Source: Ga0077555 sp964500805 (lineage in GTDB: Bacteria > Pseudomonadota > Alphaproteobacteria > Rhizobiales > Hyphomicrobiaceae). Taken from it: 64,000 nt of DNA. This document shows positions 1 to 8,829 of the stretch, piece after piece (position 1 is the first letter of the stretch; each line of letters opens with the position of its first letter). Below the pieces are notes generated by a model, which ran no database searches, had not been told where the DNA came from, and saw only the letters and a program-made list of their open reading frames with translations. The stretch lies in the NCBI GenBank assembly GCA_964500805.1, contig CAZCQH010000003.1:62001-126000 (forward strand), written 5' to 3'. A program made the position numbers and the translations under genes.

Positions 1-622
1 GATAGCTCTCCATGAAATTCTCGGCGAGAATCTTCCAATTGGTGTCCCAGACGTGCTCTTCACGGAACGTCTCGGTGTAGCTCTCGAGCCCATAGTCCTC
101 GATCAGACCTTCGACCTCGGCGAGTTGCTTGGCAACCGGCGGGATGTCGGGATTGAGCGTCACCATGATCCAGCCGAGCCACTCCTCGCAGCGCACCGTC
201 GGCAGCTTGTAGTGCTCTTTACAGAACTCGCGGTTAAGATGCATGGCCGGCGCTCCGCGCAGCGTGCCGTCGAGATTGTAGGACCACGCGTGGTAGGGAC
301 ACACGATGGCGGAGCGGTTGCCCGTGCCTTCGAGCAGCGTCGACATGCGGTGCAAGCACACGTTCGACATGGCGCGCAACTGCATGTGTTGGTCGCGAAT
401 GACGAGGATCGGCTGTCCTGCGAGCTCGTAGGTGATATAATCTCCGGCCTTCGCGAGGCTCGATGCGCGCCCGAGCATCACCCATTCTTTCGCGAAGACG
501 TCCTTCACTTCGCGCTCGAGGAACCCTGGGCTGGTGTAGACGCTTGGCGGCATGGCGCGGGCGCGCTCGAATGGCTCTGAGACATTGGCGATCAGCTCCG
601 CCACCGAAGGAATAAGGGTCAT
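1..622 (-). CDS. Rieske aromatic-ring-hydroxylating oxygenase, alpha subunit (partial)
   Basis: N-terminal 207 residues of a Rieske non-haem iron oxygenase large subunit; the gene continues beyond position 1. Such enzymes accept electrons through a [2Fe-2S] Rieske centre and oxygenate an aromatic or quaternary-amine substrate at a mononuclear iron site. Read directly: the Rieske ligands C89-x-H91 and C108-x2-H111, and the linker NWKILAENFMESY at the truncated end, which in this family leads into the catalytic iron domain. The catalytic His/His/Asp site lies outside the window, so the substrate cannot be inferred. The ATG at 620-622 gives an intact reading frame; a longer open frame on the same strand here is a shadow in another frame. 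It follows the asparaginase-like gene in the same direction with a gap of about 180 bases. Confidence 0.88.
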   Translation of the reverse strand, partial: MTLIPSVAELIANVSEPFERARAMPPSVYTSPGFLEREVKDVFAKEWVMLGRASSLAKAGDYITYELAGQPILVIRDQHMQLRAMSNVCLHRMSTLLEGTGNRSAIVCPYHAWSYNLDGTLRGAPAMHLNREFCKEHYKLPTVRCEEWLGWIMVTLNPDIPPVAKQLAEVEGLIEDYGLESYTETFREEHVWDTNWKILAENFMESY

Positions 623-803
623 CTGCAAGGTCCATTGCGCCGTTGGTTTTGATTGCGTAAAGCGCTGCTGGCCTCAACACAAGCGCCGGCGGCGAGATGC
701 CGATCTTGGAGACCCTCCCTGAGTCAGCCCTCAAGCCCCTACGGGCCCCGTGGCCTTCCCGGCGCCCGGCGAGTATTTACTGGGTCCCGGCCGAGCGCTT
801 GCG

Positions 804-1808
804 TTAGTACTTCGCAAACATCGCCGTGATTCCTGCTGGATCGCGCGTCTTGGTCAACGCCAGCGCCAGCAGAATGCGCGCCTTCTGCGGCGTCAGGTTG
901 TCGGCTGTGAGAAACCCGGAACTCACCACCTTGCTTGATGGAAAAGTCCGCCCCGAACCGGCGCGCGACGAGACCACGACCGTGCAGCCTTGCGCGACCG
1001 CCGCGCGATAGGCTTCCGCCTCTTGCGGCGCCATCATCCCGGGTGCGAATGCCGCCGCGACGATGCCTTTGGCTCCAGCCGCCAGGAAGGCGCTGACCGC
1101 TGTGCCATCACAGCCCGCGTATGAGTAGGCGATATCAACGCGCGGCAGCGCATCGAGCCCGCGAATGTCGAACTCCGTATCGGGCGCACCCATGCGGACC
1201 GGGCGGCGATAGAAGTTCACCGCGTCGCCGTCGGCATGCCCGAGCACCCCGAAGTCCGGCGAACGGAACGTCTGCAGCCTTGCCGTCGATGTCTTGGTGA
1301 CGTCGCGCGCAGCCTGGATCTCGTCATTGAGGCAGACCAGCACGCCGAGCCCGCGCGCTTCTGACGACGTCGCCGTCCGCACCGCGTTGACCAGGTTAAG
1401 TCCGGCATCGGTCGAAAGCGCACTCGCCGGCCGCTGCGCCCCGACCACCACGATCGGCACCTTCACCTTTGCCGTCAGATTGAGCGCGTACGCGGTTTCC
1501 TCCAGCGTCGCCGTGCCATGCAGCACCACGATGCCGGCGAGATCTGGGTGCGCTGCCACCGCCTTGTCAGCCTCAATGACAACCTGCTTCCACTCGGGAA
1601 AGCTCACTGCCGTCGATGGCACTGCTTTGAAGCGTACCGGAATAATCTCGGCGACCTGGCGCACCTCGGGGAACTTGTCGACCAGCTGGTCGGCCTCCAG
1701 CATCTTGCCCGTCGCCGTGTACTCGTAGAGGTCGAGTGGTCCAATGCCGGACAGCGACGTGATCGTGCCCCCTGTCCCGATCACCGCGACCTTCGGTTTT
1801 GCTGCCAT
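804..1808 (-). CDS. Asparaginase/glutaminase-family amidohydrolase lacking the usual Asp of the TD motif
   Basis: A 334-residue member of the L-asparaginase type I/II fold. The first catalytic threonine is T15 in GTGGTI. The catalytic lysine is K172 in RDVTKTST. The second signature reads HGTATLEET (97-105) where classical enzymes have HGTDT. T99 is therefore kept, but the Asp that binds the substrate amino group is replaced by A100. Asparagine hydrolysis should not be assumed; a related amide or lactam substrate is possible. No signal peptide is seen, so it is probably cytoplasmic. Start: the ATG at 1808 has a strong AAGGAG seven bases upstream; an upstream in-frame extension to 1877 lacks this and was rejected. 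The neighbours are an M32 carboxypeptidase and a Rieske oxygenase on the same strand. Confidence 0.85.
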   Translation of the reverse strand: MAAKPKVAVIGTGGTITSLSGIGPLDLYEYTATGKMLEADQLVDKFPEVRQVAEIIPVRFKAVPSTAVSFPEWKQVVIEADKAVAAHPDLAGIVVLHGTATLEETAYALNLTAKVKVPIVVVGAQRPASALSTDAGLNLVNAVRTATSSEARGLGVLVCLNDEIQAARDVTKTSTARLQTFRSPDFGVLGHADGDAVNFYRRPVRMGAPDTEFDIRGLDALPRVDIAYSYAGCDGTAVSAFLAAGAKGIVAAAFAPGMMAPQEAEAYRAAVAQGCTVVVSSRAGSGRTFPSSKVVSSGFLTADNLTPQKARILLALALTKTRDPAGITAMFAKY

Positions 1809-1822
1809 TACGCGTCTCCTTC

Positions 1823-1857
1823 CTTTCCAGGTGCCTGGCTTCAGCCTGGCGCCCTCC
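1823..1857. repeat. Short dispersed repeat, copy 1
   Basis: The gap between the carboxypeptidase and asparaginase-like genes contains GTGCCTGGCTTCAGCCTGGC (1831-1850) followed by CCCTCC. Positions 40321-40348 hold the same element with one mismatch in the first 20 bases and a 1-base indel before CCCTCC. Internally it carries GCCTGGC twice as a direct repeat and a small GGCT-TC-AGCC hairpin. Function unknown. Confidence 0.45.
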
Positions 1858-1873
1858 GAAACCTCCGCAGCCA

Positions 1874-3445
1874 TCACCGCAACTGATATATATCCCCGTA
1901 CTTTCCCCGAAGATACGCCATGTAGGGCTCGATCCGCATTGGCGTACCGGTTGCGCGCTTCACGAGCTCATGCACGCCGAACTTGCGGCCGTGCTTGTAG
2001 ACGTTCTCCTTCAGCCAGATGTGCAATGTCTCGAACCGTCCCGCCGCGATCTCGTCTGGAATCTCCGGGTGTGCCGATACTGCAGCATCGAAGAATTGCA
2101 CCGAGAGTATGTTGCCGATCGTGTAGGACTGGAACGCACCGCCAAGACCGCCGGCGAACCAGTGCACGTCCTGCAGCACGCCGTCGCGATGATCGGGCGG
2201 CTCGATGCCGAGATCGGCTTTGTAGCGCGCGTTCCACGCATCGGGCAGGTCCTTGACCGCAAGCTTGCCCTCCATCAGCGAACACTCGAGATCGAAGCGG
2301 ATCATGACGTGCAGGTTATAGGTCACTTCGTCGGCGTCCGTGCGAATGAGCGTGCGCTCCACCTTGTTGATCGCGCGATAGAAGGTTTCCGGCGACACCG
2401 TCCCGAGCTGCTCCGGAAACACCTGCTGCAGCTTCGGATAATAATGCCCCCAGAAGCCGCGGCTGCGCGCCACGAGATTTTCCCAAAGCCGAGACTGGCT
2501 CTCGTGCACGCCGCCCGAAGTGCCATCATCCAGCGGCGGTGGCAGGTCGCTCGCGACGCCGAGTTCGTAGAGCGCGTGCCCCGTCTCGTGCCAGGTCGAG
2601 AACAGCGCGTCCGAAAGATCGTGCTCTTGCACCCGGGTCGTTATCCGAACATCGTCCCGCGAAAAGCTTGTCATGAAGGGATGCGCCGTCTTGTCGAGAC
2701 GACCGCGGCCGAGGTCGTAGCCCATGTGCTGGGCCACCTCGATGGCGAACGCGAGCTGAGGCGCCTCCGGAAACCCCGCCCTCAAGCACGCATCACTCGT
2801 CACCGGATGCGCCGCGATTTCGGCGACGAGCGGCACCAGCTCAGCCCGCAACTTCTTGAACAGGCGCCGTGTCTCCGCCACCGTGACGCCCTCGTCGGGC
2901 CCGATCAACGGGTCCATCACATGCGCGTAGCCGGGAAAATACGCCGCATACATGTGCGCATGCTCGAGCGCTCGCTCGAGATGGGGACGCATGGTGGCGT
3001 AGTCGCTTTCGGGCCGCGCCGTTAGCCAGGCATTGTAGGAAGCTGCCGACGCCTCGCTCCAATTGGCGATCACGTGCGCGGGAATGCGCACGGCGCGATC
3101 ATAATCCCGCCGCGCCACCCGGATCAGCCGCGCATCGTCGGAGTCGTCGGGTAACTGCTCTGCGAAACGGTCAAGCCTGTCGAGCAAAAGGCCGACCGCT
3201 CTATCGGTGCGCTTCTTATGTGCAATCGCCGAGAGCCGTGCCGTTTGCCGGCCGCGCGCAACGGCTCCGCCACGTGGCATATGCGTAGCCTGGTCCCACC
3301 GCAGCACCGCTGCCGCTGAGCCGATATCAGCCGCCTCGAGCAGGCGCGCCTTGAGCTGTTTGAGGTGGCGCTCCGCTGGCAGCGTCCGTCCGCCGGACAC
3401 GGTAGCCAGTTGCGTTAATGCTTTGGTTCGGGCCTTGCCGCTCAC
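1874..3445 (-). CDS. Carboxypeptidase Taq-type metallopeptidase (M32 family)
   Basis: A 523-residue zinc metallocarboxypeptidase that removes C-terminal amino acids from peptides in the cytoplasm. Visible signatures: HETGH at 286-290 (HExxH zinc site), HPF at 255-257, DVRITT near 265-270, HESQSR at 314-319, and a mostly helical sequence of the usual family length (about 500). The GTG at 3445 was chosen because a GGAG lies seven bases upstream and because it begins 20 bases after the stop of the enolase-superfamily gene; the longer open frame to 3622 would overlap that gene in another frame. It probably forms a minus-strand operon with the enolase-like gene upstream and the asparaginase-like gene downstream, suggesting use of peptides or amino-acid derivatives as nutrients. 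Confidence 0.9.
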   Translation of the reverse strand: MSGKARTKALTQLATVSGGRTLPAERHLKQLKARLLEAADIGSAAAVLRWDQATHMPRGGAVARGRQTARLSAIAHKKRTDRAVGLLLDRLDRFAEQLPDDSDDARLIRVARRDYDRAVRIPAHVIANWSEASAASYNAWLTARPESDYATMRPHLERALEHAHMYAAYFPGYAHVMDPLIGPDEGVTVAETRRLFKKLRAELVPLVAEIAAHPVTSDACLRAGFPEAPQLAFAIEVAQHMGYDLGRGRLDKTAHPFMTSFSRDDVRITTRVQEHDLSDALFSTWHETGHALYELGVASDLPPPLDDGTSGGVHESQSRLWENLVARSRGFWGHYYPKLQQVFPEQLGTVSPETFYRAINKVERTLIRTDADEVTYNLHVMIRFDLECSLMEGKLAVKDLPDAWNARYKADLGIEPPDHRDGVLQDVHWFAGGLGGAFQSYTIGNILSVQFFDAAVSAHPEIPDEIAAGRFETLHIWLKENVYKHGRKFGVHELVKRATGTPMRIEPYMAYLRGKYGDIYQLR

Positions 3446-3465
3446 AGCAGCCGCTCCATCGTTGC

Positions 3466-4554
3466 CTATTGCTCGAGCTTCGCCAGTCGCTTCCAATCGA
3501 ACGCGACGCCATGGCCCAGCCTGTCCGGCGCGATGGCATTGCCTTCGACGATCTGCATCGGCTCGGCGATGTAGCTGTTGATGCCGAAGCCGTGCGTCTC
3601 GAGAAAGCTCCGGTTGGGGCATGCGGCGAGAAGGTGCACCGTCACATCGTGCGCGCCGTGCGATGTGACCGGCAGATTGAACGCTTCCGCTAAGTGCGCG
3701 ACTTTCATGAATGTCGTCACGCCACCGCAGTTGGTTACATCCGGCTCCGGATAGGACACGCCGCCCGCTGAGATCATCTGCTGAAACTCCCAGAGCGTGC
3801 GGAAGTTCTCGCCCGTCGCGATCGGCAGACCGCCATCGCGCATAACCCGCGCATGGCCCGCGACGTCATCAGGAATGATCGGCTCCTCGAGCCATACGAG
3901 ATCGCAGTCGCGCAGAGCGCGTGCTCGCCTGATCGCCTCGTCAGCAGTCCACTTCATGTTCGCATCGACCATCAGCGGGAAGTCTGGCCCGAGATGCTTG
4001 CGCATCGCCGAGATGCGCTCGACGTCCTCCTTTAGCGAGGCGCGCCCGACCTTGGTCTTGATGGCGCGAAAGCCTTTCTTCAGGTTTCCATCGGTCTGCT
4101 TGAGAAGCTCCTTCACCGAGAGCTCGAGATCGATGCCGCCCGCATAGCACGGCACCTTGTTGTCGTGCCCGCCGAGGAGTTTGTAGAGCGGCAGCTTGGC
4201 GCGCTTGGCCTTCAGATCCCACAGCGCCATGTCGAGAGCCGAGAGCGCGAGAACGGCAGATCCGCCACGGCCTCCGTAGTGAAGACCCCACCACACCTTC
4301 TGCCAGATTGCCTCGATCAGGTCGCAATCCGTGCCCGCGACAATATCCGGGATCTCCTGTGCCAATAGGTGCTGAATTGCCCCGCCGTTATGCCCGGTGG
4401 TGTACGTATAGCCGACGCCCTCTTGTCCATCTGAGTCGGTCACCCGAGCCGTATTGAGCTCGAACGACGTCATGACGCCGTGCGTCGAATCCGACATCGG
4501 GACATCGAGCGGTATGCGATAGTGGTTCGCTTGTAGAGACGTGAGCTTGGCCAT
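3466..4554 (-). CDS. Mandelate racemase/muconate lactonizing enzyme-like protein (enolase superfamily)
   Basis: A 362-residue enolase-superfamily enzyme that abstracts a proton alpha to a carboxylate and stabilises an Mg2+-bound enediolate. Visible: an N-terminal capping domain; the KxK base at K166/K168 (IKTK); Mg2+ ligands D197 (MVDAN), E223 (WLEEP) and E249 (ATGEN); and H299/H302 in TSHGAHD, the position of the second base in many mandelate-racemase members. All core catalytic positions are present, so it is likely active, but sugar-acid dehydratase, racemase and cycloisomerase remain possible. It is the first gene of a minus-strand run with the carboxypeptidase 20 bases downstream. Start ATG at 4554 has a weak AGGA upstream. 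Confidence 0.85.
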   Translation of the reverse strand: MAKLTSLQANHYRIPLDVPMSDSTHGVMTSFELNTARVTDSDGQEGVGYTYTTGHNGGAIQHLLAQEIPDIVAGTDCDLIEAIWQKVWWGLHYGGRGGSAVLALSALDMALWDLKAKRAKLPLYKLLGGHDNKVPCYAGGIDLELSVKELLKQTDGNLKKGFRAIKTKVGRASLKEDVERISAMRKHLGPDFPLMVDANMKWTADEAIRRARALRDCDLVWLEEPIIPDDVAGHARVMRDGGLPIATGENFRTLWEFQQMISAGGVSYPEPDVTNCGGVTTFMKVAHLAEAFNLPVTSHGAHDVTVHLLAACPNRSFLETHGFGINSYIAEPMQIVEGNAIAPDRLGHGVAFDWKRLAKLEQ

Positions 4555-4743
4555 GCGAGATCCTGGGCTTTTCCGGTCGCCGGCAGCCTAGTCGCCCTCG
4601 CCCGGCTCCGACAACGCAAATCGAGAACCAGCCGCCACGATCGAGAATTTCGCCACGATCTCGTGCGGAACTCGAACCGGTCGGAGCCTGGCTCAGCCAG
4701 CCTCCGTTGCTCAGGAGCACCAGCCGCGGCCAGGACGTTCAAA

Positions 4744-5031
4744 ATGAAGTGGTTCCGTCGTCTCGCGTTGCTCGCCGTGCTGGCTAGCTTGCTGCCGCTC
4801 GCCAGCACGCTTTCGGCGTCCCTGATTGCTGATTGGTACGGCTGTCGGTTGCACGAAGGTTCCGTGAATCCGTGCATGATCGGTGGGCGGGACTGGGGCA
4901 CAGCGCTCTACAACATGTTCGTGATGGGCTGGCTGATGCTGCTGACGCTTCCCTTCGCCATGCTGACCGGGCTCGCATGGGTCGTGGCCGAACTGGTCCA
5001 ACTCGCCCGTGGCCGTCGGCCGTCGCAGTAA
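4744..5031 (+). CDS. Small two-helix membrane protein
   Basis: A 95-residue protein with a hydrophobic N-terminal helix (about 5-27) and a second helix (about 56-82), joined by a short loop containing WYGCRLHEGSVNPC. The C-x5-S-x2-NPC pattern places two cysteines in what would be the extracytoplasmic loop and may form a disulfide. Similar small proteins with an HEG...NPC loop recur as hypothetical proteins in proteobacteria; this is recollection, not a search. The ATG at 4744 was preferred to an upstream in-frame ATG at 4663 because the hydrophobic segment starts directly after it. It faces the ketopantoate-reductase-like gene convergently across a terminator hairpin. No function is assigned. 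Confidence 0.6.
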   Translation: MKWFRRLALLAVLASLLPLASTLSASLIADWYGCRLHEGSVNPCMIGGRDWGTALYNMFVMGWLMLLTLPFAMLTGLAWVVAELVQLARGRRPSQ

Positions 5032-5063
5032 GAGGCCACTTCGTGCGCAAGTCTTCAATGGAA

Positions 5064-5087
5064 AAGCGCGGCAGTCGGGCCGCGCTT
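5064..5087. terminator. Bidirectional rho-independent terminator
   Basis: AAGCGCGGC (5064-5072) pairs perfectly with GCCGCGCTT (5079-5087) around a six-base loop. On the minus strand the stem is followed by TTTT; on the plus strand by a pyrimidine-rich CTCTACTCC. It sits between two convergent genes. Confidence 0.65.
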
Positions 5088-5117
5088 CTCTACTCCTCGA
5101 CAAAGGCGGGAACTCCG

Positions 5118-6191
5118 TCAGGCCTTCGTCTTGGCGCGGTTTTTCTCGAGCCACATCTCGACCATCTCGACGGTCTGATCGACAACGGCGTGCTTCATGC
5201 CCTTCGATGCAGCGATCAGCTGCACCAGCTTGTCAACGCGCTCGATATTTGGCGCTCCGGCCGCCAGCGCTCGCGCCGCCGACGACGGACTGCCCAGTGA
5301 CAGCGCCGCCTGCGCGTACTTCTCAAACGGCACCAGGTCCTTTTCGCTTGCACCGAGAGACGTGCAGAGCTTCACCACCCAATTGTAGACATCCTTGGAT
5401 GTGTCGATATCGGAGTGCACGGCATCCTTGATCGGGCGCATGCCATCCTTTTGAACGCAGCGGTAATTGCCCGCGAGCAGCATCGCCCACTTGGCGAGCG
5501 GCACGAAGATACCGTCGTGAACTTTCAATTTTACCGGCAGCTCGATCACCTTGCCGTCGACCTCCACGCGAGAGGCCTCGATGTCCGCCTCCAGCTGCTT
5601 GAGGATCGCGGTGTGCGCCGGATCGTCGAAGCGCGCCGATTTGAAGTTGGTCGGCAGCCGCACCTGCAGCACGTTGACCTTCTCCTCTGGTGGCCGGAAC
5701 GCTTGCGGGTCAGGGCTGCAGAGCGTCATGTATTTGGCATCGAACGTGTCCCAGACCGTCGCGTCGGCGAAGCATGGGCGCAGCGCGGTGGTGTCGAGCC
5801 CCGGAATCCGTTTGAGGTACGGTAGCGGTGGCATGTTCATGATCGACATGGTCGGCACCTTGGCCTTGGCCACGCGATCGAGCAGGTCGCGCACGCCAGG
5901 CTGGCGGTACTGCGGCTCCTGCATGGCGAGCACGACCAGATCATATTTGGACGGGTCGACGCCATCCGGCCCGCCGGCCGAGAGCTTGCCAGTCATCGTC
6001 TTGGTATTGAGCTCCACCAGCCCCTCACGACCTTTCACCGGCATGCGGATAATGGCGCCCTCCGTATTCATGAGCTCCGCCTCGGCGGGGAGGCAGATCA
6101 GATGTGCGGAATGCCCTCCGAGCAGCAGCTTCGAGGCGAGCAGCGACCCGTAGGACGCGCCCATGATCAAGATGTTGTACTTTTTCGCCAT
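5118..6191 (-). CDS. Ketopantoate reductase-like (ApbA/PanE family) dehydrogenase
   Basis: A 357-residue protein with an N-terminal Rossmann dinucleotide site, IMGASYGSLLASKL (about 9-22), and a helical C-terminal domain as in ketopantoate reductases. The family reduces 2-dehydropantoate to pantoate with NADPH, but many members near catabolic genes act on other oxo-acids. The usual GxGxxG is here GASYGS, and the protein is longer than classical PanE (about 300), so a divergent paralogue is more likely than the pantothenate-pathway enzyme. It stands alone on the minus strand, with a 600-base gene-free region upstream. Start ATG at 6191. Confidence 0.65.
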   Translation of the reverse strand: MAKKYNILIMGASYGSLLASKLLLGGHSAHLICLPAEAELMNTEGAIIRMPVKGREGLVELNTKTMTGKLSAGGPDGVDPSKYDLVVLAMQEPQYRQPGVRDLLDRVAKAKVPTMSIMNMPPLPYLKRIPGLDTTALRPCFADATVWDTFDAKYMTLCSPDPQAFRPPEEKVNVLQVRLPTNFKSARFDDPAHTAILKQLEADIEASRVEVDGKVIELPVKLKVHDGIFVPLAKWAMLLAGNYRCVQKDGMRPIKDAVHSDIDTSKDVYNWVVKLCTSLGASEKDLVPFEKYAQAALSLGSPSSAARALAAGAPNIERVDKLVQLIAASKGMKHAVVDQTVEMVEMWLEKNRAKTKA

Positions 6192-6800
6192 GAACCGTTC
6201 GCTCCCTTAGACTTTGGCTCGCGAGCCCCCGCCAAATGCAAACTCGCGAAAGAACACCCGGATACCGTCGTCAGCTCCGATGTGTGCAGACTCTGGTTTC
6301 CCGTCGATCGTAGGGGAGGATTGTCGCTTTGTCGCCCCCTCGCAGCGGCGCCGATTGTGCAGGTGCACATCACGCATGCTGCAAGTGCGTAGCTTGCTCA
6401 TCGATGCTGCGCAGTCAGCCGAATGCGATGGCGTTCGGAGCAAAGCGTGCTGAACATGGAGCGGGCGATGCTCGGGTCATGACAGTCAAGAAACTTCATC
6501 CGATCCCGAGCAGCGGCCGTCAACGAGCGCCACCAATACTTCGCCGGATCGGCCGCAGCGTCATGCATCTCGACTGATTGAACAGGCAAGCTCCGGCGGC
6601 GCGGCTCTCGCCGCATGCCTCCAATGCTGATCACTCATGGACCCGGCGTCTGAGCTAGGCTAGCCTTCCGCCATCGAGTTGCTCAAACATCGGGAAACAT
6701 ACTGCGGCCGACACGCAGTTGCTCGTGTCTGGCGCCGCTGATCCGAGATCGCCGAATGGCGAAGCGTGCCGTTCGGCCCATCGTCTTGGGAGGACGGTTC
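6192..6800. other. Gene-free divergent intergenic region (about 600 bases)
   Basis: Lies between the minus-strand ketopantoate-reductase-like gene and the plus-strand unknown gene at 6801, so promoters for both should be here. Several short open frames overlap on both strands (for example 6398-6634 minus, 78 codons), but none has a convincing start signal or recognised product. No strong hairpin or repeat was seen. Confidence 0.5.
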
Positions 6801-8405
6801 ATGGCACTGGCACAAGGCGCTGCGACAGTGGAGCGGATGCGGGAGGAAATCCAGGGTGTCCGCTATCGAGAGGCAACGGAGACGTTCTGCCGGCTTGTCA
6901 CCGACGAGAAGAAGCCGCTCAAGGCGATGATCAAGGAGGCGATCGCTTCGGCTGCGCCCTATGTACAGGTCCCCTCGCACTTGATGCGCCTGCCCACCGG
7001 CGAAATGCGTGGCGTCAATTACGACCACACCATTCTCGGTTGGCGAGGCGCTGTTTCGCTGCTGGAGGAGATCGGCGGCACACGTGGCGTCCTGCCATCC
7101 GTGCAGGCCATGTGGTACGTACCGCAGGGCCTCAACATCTGGGAGCAGATCATCTGCGAATTCCCGGGTCACTACGCGCGCGACGCTGAGAAGTGCAACA
7201 CCAAGGTGCCCGATCCGCACCACCATGGCGATCGCTTTGACGGTCCGGCCTGGACACCGCCCAAGATCTATTTCGAGGATCAGGATCCGATCGAAAACGG
7301 CTCGGTGGAGGAGCGGCTCAGCCGTATGAGCTGGGCAATTTCGGAAGGCGAGCGGGATGAGGGCTACCGCCTCTTCCTCGGTCTCGCCAAGGACCCCGCC
7401 AACCGCGAGCGGCTGAAGGACGCAATCCTCTTTGCCGGCATCATCGACCTGCAGGACACCATCATCAATCGAGGCGGCTACCAGAATATCGGCCACAAGG
7501 CGATCCGCGCGCGCGCACTGGTGCACCTCGCCGACTACCTCGGCTGGGACAATGCGCACGAGCTGATCTACACCGTCGTACCCGATCTTGGCTGCGCACC
7601 GCGCCTTCATGGCCTCTGGACCGAGATTTCCAACGTCCTGCGCATGGAGATCCCGAAGAGCGCCGATATCCCGAAGCGCAGCGGCAAGCCCCTCACCGAG
7701 GCAGAGCTCGAGCGGCTGACCGAAACCATGCTCTGGGGTGGGCCATTCGATGTGAATTCAGCACTGATCGGGCTCTTCAAGCGCGGTGCCGGCGTGCAGG
7801 ACGCCATGGATGCTGTGTTCGTCTGCTTCCAGCGCTATCTGATCGACGTTCTGGAGCACCCAAGCCTCTTCTCTCACCCGACGCACGCGCTCGATTACGC
7901 CAACGTGGTGCAGCACTGGATTCGCAACTTCGACAATCCGCATCAGGTGAAGGGTGTTTTCCTCGCGGCGCGCTTCATGAACGATACGATACGCTCTAAC
8001 GCCATCTATCCGCGCGATGCCAAATTCACCCTGGAGCCGCGCCAGAATTACCGCTCCTGGGCCGACGACATCGCCGTCGACCGCATGTTGCCGATTATCA
8101 AGCAGCACGTCCTTGCCCAGGACGCGCCGCGCGCTTGTGCACTGGTCGACAGTTACCTCGAGCGCACGTCGGAGCGCCGCCAGCTCCTCGACACCATCAC
8201 CTACGCCGGCTGCCATTGGCAGAACGACCCCCATGTGATGCGCAACTGTTCGTCCTCGCTCGAGGAGTATCGGAGCAACCAGACGCCGCGACGCGACGAC
8301 ATCATTCGCGGCTACGCCAAGCATCAGTCGCGCTACATCAAGCGCGCGCCGACGCACGACTGTTACAATGTGTTCGTCGAGCACTTCAAGCCGGCCAATG
8401 ACTGA
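6801..8405 (+). CDS. Unrecognised 534-residue soluble protein
   Basis: I do not recognise this family. The protein has no signal peptide or membrane helix and looks largely alpha-helical. It is rich in His, Trp and Tyr in compact motifs: VNYDHTILGWRGA (about 73-85), CEFPGHYARDAEKC (about 118-131), PDPHHHGDRF (about 135-144), NIGHKAIRARALVHLADYLG (about 230-250) and ANVVQHWIRNFDNPHQ (about 363-378). This could suit metal or haem binding, but no known ligand pattern was identified. A distant link to questin-oxidase-like helical proteins is only a guess. Start: ATG at 6801 with GGGAGGA seven bases upstream; the upstream in-frame start at 6756 lacks such a site. An unknown 126-residue gene follows 11 bases downstream and is probably co-transcribed. 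Confidence 0.75.
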   Translation: MALAQGAATVERMREEIQGVRYREATETFCRLVTDEKKPLKAMIKEAIASAAPYVQVPSHLMRLPTGEMRGVNYDHTILGWRGAVSLLEEIGGTRGVLPSVQAMWYVPQGLNIWEQIICEFPGHYARDAEKCNTKVPDPHHHGDRFDGPAWTPPKIYFEDQDPIENGSVEERLSRMSWAISEGERDEGYRLFLGLAKDPANRERLKDAILFAGIIDLQDTIINRGGYQNIGHKAIRARALVHLADYLGWDNAHELIYTVVPDLGCAPRLHGLWTEISNVLRMEIPKSADIPKRSGKPLTEAELERLTETMLWGGPFDVNSALIGLFKRGAGVQDAMDAVFVCFQRYLIDVLEHPSLFSHPTHALDYANVVQHWIRNFDNPHQVKGVFLAARFMNDTIRSNAIYPRDAKFTLEPRQNYRSWADDIAVDRMLPIIKQHVLAQDAPRACALVDSYLERTSERRQLLDTITYAGCHWQNDPHVMRNCSSSLEEYRSNQTPRRDDIIRGYAKHQSRYIKRAPTHDCYNVFVEHFKPAND

Positions 8406-8416
8406 GGGAGACGTCC

Positions 8417-8797
8417 ATGAATGACAATCAAACGTCGAGCCTGCGCGATCTTTGGCGGGTGCGCAACGCGGCGGCCGAGACCCTGTCGCTCAGCGAAGAG
8501 CAAATGCGCCGCGCCGTTCGGCAGGCGAGCGTGGATGAGCTTGTCGCGTTGATCGACGGCTATTCACCGGCGTTGTCTGCCGGGCCTGAATTCACGCGCA
8601 CGTTCGATCCGCTTGTCGAGCGCCTTTGGACGTGGCGTGACGAAGACACTGTTGCAAGGCTCGCCGACGTTTACAAAGCGCGTGGGCCGGCCTGGGCCGG
8701 CGTCACTAACGCCCTGCTTCCCGAAAACGGCAAGCGGATCCGCAGCGGCCTGCGCCATCCCGCCTGGGCCCGCATGCCGGCCTTCGGAGTCGCATGA
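8417..8797 (+). CDS. Unrecognised 126-residue protein, partner of the preceding gene
   Basis: Small, charged, helical protein without signal or membrane segment. It contains WRVRNAAAETLSLSEEQMRR near the N-terminus and RSGLRHPAWARMPAFGVA-like residues at the C-terminus. A GGGAG site lies before the ATG at 8417, and the gap to the preceding stop is only 11 bases, so it should be translated from the same transcript and may form a complex with the 534-residue protein. No homology was recognised. It converges with the decarboxylase-like gene, whose stop lies about 30 bases away. Confidence 0.65.
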   Translation: MNDNQTSSLRDLWRVRNAAAETLSLSEEQMRRAVRQASVDELVALIDGYSPALSAGPEFTRTFDPLVERLWTWRDEDTVARLADVYKARGPAWAGVTNALLPENGKRIRSGLRHPAWARMPAFGVA

Positions 8798-8829
8798 TGT
8801 AATGGTACGTGAGTTTGGATGCTCACGTA

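Noticed and set aside
1799..3025. 408-codon open frame opposite the M32 carboxypeptidase
   Set aside because: Antisense to a gene with complete zinc motifs; no recognised product.
6398..6634. 78-codon minus-strand open frame in the 6192-6800 gap
   Set aside because: No good start signal and no recognised motif; overlapping open frames on the other strand suggest chance.
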